Assembly (NCBI GenBank): GCA_964542765.1
Contig: CAZIVO010000053.1
Location: forward strand, 1 to 23,375
DNA from: CAZIVO01 sp964542765
GTDB taxonomy: Bacteria > Planctomycetota > UBA1135 > UBA2386
Direction: 5' to 3'
DNA length: 23,375 nt
Position 1 is the stretch's first letter. The number at the start of each line of letters is the position of its first letter. Positions 7,543-14,273 of the stretch are shown one piece after another. The notes below the pieces were generated by a model that saw nothing but the letters and a program-made list of their open reading frames with translations, was not told the origin of the DNA and made no database searches. The position numbers and the translations under genes are program-made.

Positions 7543-8832
7543 ATGTCAGAGTCCACCCCTCCCACCCAGCAAGACCAGGTCGAACAACCCAACCCTCTCG
7601 AAATCTTTTGGGAGAAGCATCGGTTCAAGGTCACCGCAGCGGCCACCCTCCTGCTCGCAGGCCTCCTGATCAATTACGGTCTACAGTATATGGATAGGCA
7701 GGAGACCAATGCGACCTGGAATTCCTTCGCAACGGCTTCGGGGATAGATCAGGCCTATGCGCAGGATGGCAGCCTGGCGAGTCTCCTCGACAATATGAAC
7801 CAGGGGCAGGAACAAGACGATCAGAACCGCTTGATGTGGGCCCAGTATTACCTCAGCACGGCCCAGCAAGAGCAAGTCACGGAACTGGCCAAGGACCTCA
7901 AGGGCAGCAGCAAAGCAGGGTTGGAGGAGGCCATCGCCAGCGCCGCCAGCAAGCCGAGCGAACCCCTCTTGATCTGGATTGCCGCGCACCGAGCGGCTTT
8001 CGAAGAGCAATGGGAAGAAGCTCTCGGCCATCTCGGGAACCTCGAGGATCGCTTCCCTTCGCACTTCTTGTGCCTCGCCAGTGACTATCCCGTTCAGCAC
8101 CGCAGAGACAAGAACGAGGGTAAAGACAGGGAGGATGACAGTAACAAGAAAATGGACCCGGACCTTGTCGAGCCGGAGGTCGGCAGCGCCGTCAAGCTCG
8201 CCATCACTGCGATCAAGGCGCAGCAAGCCTTCCGCGCAGCAAACGACTACCTCTACAAGGCGCCGGAACCGGACTCCGGACCCACCGTGCTGGTCACCAC
8301 CACCCACGGCAACTTCAAGATCCGCCTCTACAGCAAGCGTGCGCCCAAGCACGCAGAGCAATTCTTGAAGCTCTGCAAGGATGCGGAAGGTGAGTTCTAC
8401 AAGGGCCAGCACATCGACGAAATCACGCGAGCCGGCAGCGAATCCCAGAACCTCGACGTGGCCATGGAACTGCATTTCGGACTTCCGAGCTCAAAGGATG
8501 CAGATAGCTCCAAATGGACTAAAACCGACCCTAGCGGCACGATCCTGGACTTTGAGGATAACGATTTGAGCCACTTTCCGGGCATGGTAGCGGCTGCCAC
8601 GGAGAGCGAAGGGAAGTCATCCGGTGAACGCATCTGGATCAATGCGAACGACTGCGCGTCACAGAGCAGCTATGACGGACAGCGGGTCATCTTCGGCCGC
8701 ATCGTCGAGGGCCTGGACGTGATCGAGAGCATTTGTGAATCGCCCTTCGAGTCGGAGCAGGATAGCCGCTCGGGGCGGGGGCGCCCCAGCGAGCGGATCA
8801 AGATCGAGTCCGTCACGGTGATCGACAGTTAG
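7543..8832 (+). CDS. Membrane-anchored protein with degenerate cyclophilin-type domain
   Basis: A 429-residue protein. A short cytoplasmic N-terminus precedes one membrane helix (about 29-47), as in YfgM/PpiD-like single-pass anchors, so most of it should lie in the periplasm. Residues 52-240 are helical and Gln/Glu-rich. Residues 247-429 align with cyclophilin prolyl isomerases: TTHGNFKIRLYSKRAPKHAEQF, FYKG, then VIFGRIVEGLDVIESI and a final IKIESVTV strand. The catalytic signature is lost: FHRVI reads IDEIT, so the key Arg is Glu293, and the SQFFI element reads ERIWI. It could bind unfolded proteins without isomerase activity. The cyclophilin relationship is clear; lack of activity is inference. 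No strong ribosome-binding site is seen. Confidence 0.75.
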   Translation: MSESTPPTQQDQVEQPNPLEIFWEKHRFKVTAAATLLLAGLLINYGLQYMDRQETNATWNSFATASGIDQAYAQDGSLASLLDNMNQGQEQDDQNRLMWAQYYLSTAQQEQVTELAKDLKGSSKAGLEEAIASAASKPSEPLLIWIAAHRAAFEEQWEEALGHLGNLEDRFPSHFLCLASDYPVQHRRDKNEGKDREDDSNKKMDPDLVEPEVGSAVKLAITAIKAQQAFRAANDYLYKAPEPDSGPTVLVTTTHGNFKIRLYSKRAPKHAEQFLKLCKDAEGEFYKGQHIDEITRAGSESQNLDVAMELHFGLPSSKDADSSKWTKTDPSGTILDFEDNDLSHFPGMVAAATESEGKSSGERIWINANDCASQSSYDGQRVIFGRIVEGLDVIESICESPFESEQDSRSGRGRPSERIKIESVTVIDS

Positions 8833-8881
8833 ATCCCGGCGGTAAAGCCCGACGGCCGCGACCCTGCCCACCCGTGCACCT

Positions 8882-8899
8882 GGCTGGAGCAGGCCAGCC
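8882..8899. terminator. Weak hairpin between convergent genes
   Basis: GGCTGG (8882-8887) and CCAGCC (8894-8899) can pair around a six-base loop in the 91-bp gap between the ends of the cyclophilin-like gene and parB. It is placed where a two-way terminator would be expected, but no T-run follows on either strand. Confidence 0.3.
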
Positions 8900-8923
8900 G
8901 TTGGTGCGAAGCTTCAGGCGGGG

Positions 8924-9829
8924 TCAGACCACAGCCTCATCCCCAACCCCCTTCAATTTCTCGTACACGCGCTCAAACTCCTCACGGCCGATGCATTCGA
9001 TCATGATCCGGGCGCGCTTCTTCCCGTAATGAACCGTCACCTGAGTGCCCAAAGCCTCGACCAGAGTCTCCTCGATTTCGTTCAGCCAGAGGGGTCGTTC
9101 GCCCTTGCCGCTGCGCACCTCCGATTTACCCGGCTGCTTGGCCACGCCGGGCTCGGACACAACAAGTGACTGAACAAGGGCTTCCACCTGTCGCACACTC
9201 AGCTTTTTGCGTATGACTTCCCCCGCGACCGAGCATCGCTCGGCATCGGTGGCGAGACCCAGCAAGGCGCGAGCGTGGCCCATCGTGAGCGTTCCACGTG
9301 AAACATGGGCCTGAACCTCTTCGGGAAGATCGAGCAACCTGGTCAAGTTGGCAACGGTCGAACGATCGAGGCCCACCTGGCGGGCCACATCCTCCTGGCT
9401 GCCTCTCGTCATGGCTTGAATCCGACGGAGGGCCTTTGCCCTCTCAATCGCATTGAGGTCCGTGCGGTGGATATTCTCCACCAGCCCGAAAACAGCGGCC
9501 TGCTCATCCGTCACCTCGCGAACGATGGCCGGCACCGTGGTCAGCCCCGCCATCTTGGCAGCCCGCCAGCGGCGCTCGCCCGCAACAATCTCATACTTGC
9601 GACTCCCCAGCCCCCCTCGACGCACCAGGATCGGCTGCAGGACACCGGCCGTTCGAATGGAGTTGCTCAGATCCTCAAGCTCCTCTGGCGAAAACTCATG
9701 CCGAGGCTGGTGGGCGCTGGGCTGTAATTCCCCCAGAACCAACTCCTCAACCGCGCCCACCTCGGGCTTCTGCTCTTCACTCCCGGAAAGGAAAAAGTCC
9801 AAACCCCTACCCAATCGTCGACCGACCAT
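8924..9829 (-). CDS. parB: Chromosome-partitioning protein ParB
   Basis: A 301-residue CTP-dependent DNA clamp that loads at parS and spreads, working with ParA to segregate the chromosome origin. Features in order: a basic N-terminal tail (MVGRRLGRGLDFF) that in the family stimulates ParA ATPase; the N-terminal CTPase core with GERRWRA (84-90) and ENIHRTDLN (118-126); a helix-turn-helix around 142-185 (QEDVARQVGLDRSTVANLTR, then RGTLTMGHARALLGL); and a C-terminal dimerisation part. The ATG at 9829 is chosen over an upstream in-frame start because GGAGG lies just before it and the protein then opens with the family's usual RLGRGL. It overlaps the end of parA by 23 bases, so the two are translationally coupled. 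parS lies within the coding sequence. Confidence 0.95.
   Translation of the reverse strand: MVGRRLGRGLDFFLSGSEEQKPEVGAVEELVLGELQPSAHQPRHEFSPEELEDLSNSIRTAGVLQPILVRRGGLGSRKYEIVAGERRWRAAKMAGLTTVPAIVREVTDEQAAVFGLVENIHRTDLNAIERAKALRRIQAMTRGSQEDVARQVGLDRSTVANLTRLLDLPEEVQAHVSRGTLTMGHARALLGLATDAERCSVAGEVIRKKLSVRQVEALVQSLVVSEPGVAKQPGKSEVRSGKGERPLWLNEIEETLVEALGTQVTVHYGKKRARIMIECIGREEFERVYEKLKGVGDEAVV
9290..9305 (-). other. parS centromere site inside parB
   Basis: The minus strand reads TGTTTCACGTGGAACG, matching the 16-base parS consensus TGTTTCACGTGNAACA at every fixed position except the last. It encodes VSRGT in ParB's helix-turn-helix region (residues 176-180). A parS inside the parB homologue is known from Bacillus subtilis spo0J. 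It should be a loading site for the ParB encoded here. Confidence 0.85.
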
Positions 9830-10574
9830 GCATGACCTCCCTGACAAGCTCCCCGTAGGAGCGCGCACCCTTGGAAAACGGATTATACTCGAACAGCGTT
9901 GTGCCGTGGCTTGCGGCCTCGACCAGCTGAGAGTCCCTAAATACAATCGTTTGAAGTAGTTGTGATCCCAAGCTTCGGCGGAGATCGGTCAAGATCTCGG
10001 TCGCCACAGGCTCCTTGGTATCGAGCATGGTCACCACAACTCCGAGCAGGTTCGCCCGCCCTGGAAACTGCTGACGGGCCTGCTCGAGCGTCCCGAGCAT
10101 GTGTGTCAGGCCCTGCATGGCAAAGAACTCTGCCTGAACAGGGACCAGCACCTCCTCACACAATTCAAGGCCGGCCCAACCCCATTGATCCATCCGCGGA
10201 GGGCAGTCAACGATGAGCCAATCCAGGCTCTCTGACTGCGATTCAACAAATCCGATGAGTTTGTTGACGTCCACCTTCTCGTCCCTGACCAGGTTTCGCT
10301 CCGCTCCGGGCGAAGGCAGGATCCAGCAGGTTTCTGTCAGCGCCCGCATGGGCTCGCGAGGTTCCTCAGTGGTGGGGGACCCCAGCGACATGGCCTGGAC
10401 TGAAAGGGTCGCATTACCCTGTGGGTCGAGATCGATCAGCGCAACTCGCTGGCCGGCCAAGGCGAGGCCATGGGCGAGGTGGACCGCTGTTGTTGTCTTT
10501 CCCACTCCGCCTTTTTGATTCGCCAAGGCCAATGACCGCACGGCCTGATTCCTCCCCGATTCGGGTTGACTCAT
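9807..10574 (-). CDS. parA: Chromosome-partitioning ATPase ParA (Soj)
   Basis: A 255-residue P-loop ATPase of the ParA/MinD group. The deviant Walker A is KGGVGKTT at 21-28, followed by LIDLDPQGNATLS (Walker A' region) and WLIVDCPP (Walker B). The length is typical of chromosomal ParA without an N-terminal helix-turn-helix, unlike plasmid type Ia ParA. ATP-bound dimers coat the nucleoid and pull ParB-parS complexes. The gene overlaps parB and is divergent from the membrane-protein gene to its right. The ATG at 10574 has a weak ribosome-binding site. Together with parS, it suggests this region lies fairly near the replication origin, which is inference. Confidence 0.95.
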   Translation of the reverse strand: MSQPESGRNQAVRSLALANQKGGVGKTTTAVHLAHGLALAGQRVALIDLDPQGNATLSVQAMSLGSPTTEEPREPMRALTETCWILPSPGAERNLVRDEKVDVNKLIGFVESQSESLDWLIVDCPPRMDQWGWAGLELCEEVLVPVQAEFFAMQGLTHMLGTLEQARQQFPGRANLLGVVVTMLDTKEPVATEILTDLRRSLGSQLLQTIVFRDSQLVEAASHGTTLFEYNPFSKGARSYGELVREVMHGRSTIG

Positions 10575-10687
10575 GGATGCTCAGCACCCGCCCAGCACCT
10601 TCTCCTTCCGCCTATCTTGCCGTGGACCTGCTGCAATTGGGAGAATCCGGAAGGGAAAAACCCCCAAAGCTTACCTACACTGCCTGC

Positions 10688-11347
10688 GTGAGCCTCCTGC
10701 ACCAAGTTCGGCTCGAGTTACTGACCCTCCATCGGCGGGCAAGGTTCTGGTTCCCTGCCACAGCGCTCGTCTGGGCTTTGCTCCTCCGCCTACAAGAGCC
10801 GGTCTTTTTCCAGCGGCTCAGCATTCCTTTCTACTGGGAGAGCATCGAGGCCTTGGGCCTCCTCTTCATCTTCTTCATACCGCCGCTCTGGTGGCTTTGG
10901 CGCGGTGAAAAAGCCGAGGTCTGGACCCTGCGCAATGCTCGCCGACCGGGCAAGGTCATCGCCGGAATGTGGTTGGGGCTGGCTCTTTTCATCCTGATCC
11001 AGGTGGGGGCTCTACTCATCCTTGCATATACGGTTGACCGTATATTAGGAGAGAGCTCGGCTCTTCGTTCCGCCCTTCTCTTCGGACACCTCACTCTCAC
11101 CGCCATCCCGGTGACCTCTCTGGCCCTTTGCGTGGCATCCTTTCGCTTGCCGAACAACCTATCGATCCCGCTCTGGTTCGGCGCTATTGCAGCCTGCCTC
11201 CTGCTCGGGTATCCGTTTCCTGCAGGATCTGGCCCGGAAGATAAGTTGACCCTCGCGAGCACGCATTCGATGTTCATTGCCGTGCAAGCAACGGCCGGCG
11301 GACTCTTTTTTTGCATCGCCCTCGCCTCATATCGAATCAGACGCTGA
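10688..11347 (+). CDS. Six-helix membrane protein, unknown function
   Basis: About 219 residues with six predicted membrane helices (for example FWFPATALVWALLL, LGLLFIFFIPPLWWLW, GMWLGLALFILIQVGALLIL, and a final IAVQATAGGLFFCIALASY). The amphipathic N-terminal stretch LLHQVRLELLTLHRRARFW and the helix layout are reminiscent of ABC-2 or CcmB-type permeases, but no ATPase is encoded nearby. The start is uncertain: GTG at 10688 leaves 113 bp for the divergent promoter region with parA, while an ATG at 10577 would add 37 poorly hydrophobic residues and begin two bases from the parA start. The stop is 11 bases before the metallophosphoesterase gene, suggesting one transcript. That it is a membrane protein is certain; its role is not. 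Confidence 0.7.
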   Translation: MSLLHQVRLELLTLHRRARFWFPATALVWALLLRLQEPVFFQRLSIPFYWESIEALGLLFIFFIPPLWWLWRGEKAEVWTLRNARRPGKVIAGMWLGLALFILIQVGALLILAYTVDRILGESSALRSALLFGHLTLTAIPVTSLALCVASFRLPNNLSIPLWFGAIAACLLLGYPFPAGSGPEDKLTLASTHSMFIAVQATAGGLFFCIALASYRIRR

Positions 11348-11358
11348 ACTGCCAACCC

Positions 11359-12099
11359 ATGCGAATCGGAATCCTAGGAGACGTTCACGCCAACATGGAA
11401 GCCCTCACGCAAGTCGTCGAGGCGATGAGGACGGAATCGATAGACCACTGGGTCCAGGTCGGCGACATCGTCGGATATGGCCCGGAGCCTTGCGAAGCGA
11501 TGGACCTCGTCCTGCAAGAATTGCAGTGCACGGTGTGTGTGGGAAATCATGATGCGGCTGTGGTCGGCCTTCTCGACCCGGAGTACTTCAACAGTTATGC
11601 CCGTCAGGCCATCGAGTGGACTCGCGCACATCTGCGGCCACAGGATTTTGCTTCTCTCAAGCAACTTCCCCTCGTCGTGGAACACGCGGATTACACGCTC
11701 GTCCACGGAACGCTTCACATGCCTGAATTGTTTGGCTACGTGCTCACACAGGTAGAGGCAAGGGAGTCTCTTCGCCAACAACGCACGCGTATCAGCTTCG
11801 TAGGGCATTCACATGTTCCAGCCATCTACATCGAGCGACCCGGGGTGAACGAACTGGAGATGATCTCCGGCGCCGAGCCGCAGACGACATTCCCTGAAGA
11901 CGCCTCGGTTCTTGTCAATGTCGGCAGCGTCGGACAACCTCGGGACGAAGACCCCAGAGCGGCCTACTGCATCTACGACACGCAAACACGGACGGTCGCC
12001 ATCAAGCGGATCAGCTACGACATTGCGACCGTGCAGGACAAGATAAGGAAAGCGGGCTTGCCCGACATGCTCGCCGACCGCCTGGCGCTGGGAGTTTGA
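11359..12099 (+). CDS. YfcE-like metallophosphoesterase
   Basis: A 246-residue calcineurin-like phosphoesterase. The dimetal site is complete: GDVH at 8-11, GDIVGYGP from 35, GNHD at 62-65, VHGTL, and GHSHVP, followed by the NVGSVGQPRD motif typical of YfcE/MJ0936 phosphodiesterases. These cut phosphodiester or phosphomonoester bonds in vitro; the natural substrate is usually unknown. The start was moved to the ATG at 11359 because MRIGILGDVHAN is the normal N-terminus; the open frame before it overlaps the upstream gene. No signal peptide, so cytoplasmic. It is probably co-transcribed with the preceding membrane-protein gene. Confidence 0.9.
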   Translation: MRIGILGDVHANMEALTQVVEAMRTESIDHWVQVGDIVGYGPEPCEAMDLVLQELQCTVCVGNHDAAVVGLLDPEYFNSYARQAIEWTRAHLRPQDFASLKQLPLVVEHADYTLVHGTLHMPELFGYVLTQVEARESLRQQRTRISFVGHSHVPAIYIERPGVNELEMISGAEPQTTFPEDASVLVNVGSVGQPRDEDPRAAYCIYDTQTRTVAIKRISYDIATVQDKIRKAGLPDMLADRLALGV

Positions 12100-12101
12100 T
12101 C

Positions 12102-12115
12102 GCTGCGGTTGCAGC
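12102..12115. terminator. Small hairpin between convergent genes
   Basis: GCTGC (12102-12106) and GCAGC (12111-12115) enclose a GGTT loop in the 18-bp gap between the phosphoesterase stop and the nhaD stop. The position suits a shared terminator, but the stem is short and no T-run follows. Confidence 0.25.
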
Positions 12116-12117
12116 CC

Positions 12118-13461
12118 TCAGCTGAAGGCCCACTGATTGACGTACATGTGCACCCAAATTGAAAGGGCGTAGCCTATCGCAATCACGGGGAGCCATTTCA
12201 GGTGACTGGTGAAGGTGTATTTGCCGTGCGCGGTCCCCATCAAGGCCACGCCTGCTGCTGAACCAACCGACAGCAGGGATCCTCCTACGCCCGCTGTTAG
12301 CGTGACCAGCAACCAGTTCTGGAGCTGCTCAGAAGCCGTCGATCCCATGTCGGGATCCATTCCGAGCACCGCGAACATGACCGGGACATTGTCCAAAATC
12401 GCCGAAACCACACCGACGCCGACATTGGCCCAGAATGCCCCCAGATCGCCATAGAGAAACTCCGAAGCCATTGCGAGATAGCCGAGTTCGGACAGGCCGC
12501 CAACGCACATGATCACGCCAAAGAAAAAGAGCAGGGTGTCCCACTCCACCTGCGCCACGTTGCGGAAGACATCGACCGGCACATCCTTCTTCATCCTTTG
12601 CTCGTGCAGACGACGCCAATAGCCGTAGAGGAAGAAGTAGCTCAGACCCGTGGTCATGCCCAGGAAGGGGGGTAGGTGCAAGATGGCGTGGAAGCTGACC
12701 GCGGTCGCGATGGTCATCAAGAACAGCAAGATGACGACCCACCAACCATCCTTCAGTTCGACCTCCTTGGTCACGGGAGCCGGCTTCTCGCGCGGGATCG
12801 AAAAATGCATCACCAGAGCAGGGACGATCCAGTTGACGATGGACGCGGGAATCAACCAAAGGAACTGCGCCGTCGCCACATGCCCCTTCTGCCAGACCAT
12901 GAGCGTTGTGATGTCGCCGAAGGGGGAGAAGGCACCACCAGCATTCGCCGCGATCACCACGTTCGTACATGCTGTGGCGATGAAGCGGTTATTGCCACGA
13001 CCCACCGTCACGACGACCGCTCCCATCAAGAGGGCCGTGGTCAAATTGTCTGCGATGGGGGAGATGAGGAAGGAGAGAAGTCCCGTTGTCCAGAACACTG
13101 CCCTCAAGCCAAAACCCTTCGAGACGAGCCACGCATTGATCCTCAAGAACACGTTCCGCTCGCCGATGGCGCTGATGTAGGTCATCGCGACCATGAGAAA
13201 CAAGAACAGTTCCGCGAAGTCGCTCAGGTGATGAGAGACCATCTCGGCAACCCCGTGGCCGTCACCCGCCTCGCCACTCTGCTTGTGGACCAAAGCCACC
13301 AAGACCCAGATCAAGCCCGCCGCAAACATGACCGGCTTCGACTTGCGGAGCTTGATCAGGTCCTCGGTGACAACAAGCGCGTAGGCCAGGACAAAGAGTG
13401 CCAGGGCGAACAGGCCATAAGACGTGTCCGTATAATCGCCAGCAGCGAAACCTGAAAACAT
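12118..13461 (-). CDS. nhaD: NhaD-type Na+/H+ antiporter
   Basis: About 447 residues with around 12 membrane helices, matching the NhaD branch of the ion transporter superfamily. Recognisable stretches are ISPIADNLTTALLMGAVV, TNVVIAANAGGAFSPFGDIT, VSAILDNVPVMFAVLGMDPD and GSLLSVGSAAGVALMG. The two SP(I/F)xD-type and DN(L/V) signatures lie in the opposed half-helices that bind the ion. The protein exports Na+ (or Li+) in exchange for protons across the inner membrane, which suits a marine or alkaline habitat. The ATG at 13461 was chosen; a GTG two codons upstream is equally possible. It is transcribed away from the SWIM/SNF2 pair after a 104-bp gap with nothing obvious in it. Confidence 0.92.
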   Translation of the reverse strand: MFSGFAAGDYTDTSYGLFALALFVLAYALVVTEDLIKLRKSKPVMFAAGLIWVLVALVHKQSGEAGDGHGVAEMVSHHLSDFAELFLFLMVAMTYISAIGERNVFLRINAWLVSKGFGLRAVFWTTGLLSFLISPIADNLTTALLMGAVVVTVGRGNNRFIATACTNVVIAANAGGAFSPFGDITTLMVWQKGHVATAQFLWLIPASIVNWIVPALVMHFSIPREKPAPVTKEVELKDGWWVVILLFLMTIATAVSFHAILHLPPFLGMTTGLSYFFLYGYWRRLHEQRMKKDVPVDVFRNVAQVEWDTLLFFFGVIMCVGGLSELGYLAMASEFLYGDLGAFWANVGVGVVSAILDNVPVMFAVLGMDPDMGSTASEQLQNWLLVTLTAGVGGSLLSVGSAAGVALMGTAHGKYTFTSHLKWLPVIAIGYALSIWVHMYVNQWAFS

Positions 13462-13565
13462 CAGCACGTCATCAAGATGCCGCGCAGCCAGAGATGTTCC
13501 ACAAATTTCGAAAGGGTTTCGCCGAGAGGGGCTTGATCGATGCCGCGCTCAAGAGAAGGGACCCG

Positions 13566-14273
13566 CTATTCTTCGACCTTCGCATAGCTCTCAATTTCCG
13601 TTTCCACCGCCTCGATCAATTCGGTCGGTAGCAGCCCCAGAAGGTGCCTGATCTGGCCTTGCCCCAAGATGTAATCCAGATCGCCTTCCTCTCCTTCCGG
13701 GAACAGCACGGGCTCCTCGGTGGCGCCAAAGGCGAGTGGGGGTAGATCTTCGTCCAAGTTCGTCGTGCGCGCCTTTTCGAGAAGGTCTCGCAAGTCGACT
13801 CCGCGCAAGACGAGAAGTTCCCATGGCTTTTCTTCCAGCCTGCGCGCGAACAGTTCATGCAGGGCGAGAATGTGCCGACACGGCTTCTCGGAATCGGTGC
13901 AAGTGCAAGCTGAGGTCACCCGGCGAGCTTCGGGAAACAGAGGGTCCCCACAGATCCGCGCGACGAGTCGATCGAAGGATCGCGGCACCCTCCCCTGACT
14001 CAGGGATTCCAGCATGGTGGCGGATCGGCGCATCACCCTGGCCACTTGCGGCCAGATTTTCTGAGGCAACACCGGGGTTTGAATGCCGACCTCATTGATC
14101 GCACCCATCGCCCCCTCCATCTCCGCGCGGATCATGCCAGCGCGGATCCTTACCAGGGGTTTGCGAATCGAAGGCAAGGTGGCGAGAGCAAGGTCTAGCC
14201 GATTGTCATCAACGCCGCGATTAGCCTCGCGGCGCCATCGTTCGCCAAGAGAAATTGGCTTTCTCTCTTTCAT
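13566..14273 (-). CDS. SWIM zinc-finger protein
   Basis: A 235-residue protein with the SWIM pattern CxCxnCxH: Cys123, Cys125, Cys132 and His134 (SACTCTDSEKPCRHILALHE). The family binds DNA or protein. In many bacteria this gene sits beside a SNF2 helicase, as with YwqB and YwqA in Bacillus. Here its ATG overlaps the helicase stop by four bases (ATGA), so the two are translationally coupled and probably act together. The N-terminus is basic and helical (GERWRREANRGVDDNRLDLAL); the C-terminus is acidic. The role is likely DNA transactions or repair, which is inference. Confidence 0.9.
   Translation of the reverse strand: MKERKPISLGERWRREANRGVDDNRLDLALATLPSIRKPLVRIRAGMIRAEMEGAMGAINEVGIQTPVLPQKIWPQVARVMRRSATMLESLSQGRVPRSFDRLVARICGDPLFPEARRVTSACTCTDSEKPCRHILALHELFARRLEEKPWELLVLRGVDLRDLLEKARTTNLDEDLPPLAFGATEEPVLFPEGEEGDLDYILGQGQIRHLLGLLPTELIEAVETEIESYAKVEE

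Noticed and set aside
10421..10687. An upstream extension of the six-helix membrane protein
   Set aside because: The first part is antisense to parA and rich in Arg, Gly and Pro; the helices begin only after 10688. An ATG at 10577 remains possible.
13398..13631. A 77-codon plus-strand open frame spanning the nhaD-SWIM gap
   Set aside because: It overlaps the starts and ends of two well-supported minus-strand genes, has no good ribosome-binding site and no known domain.
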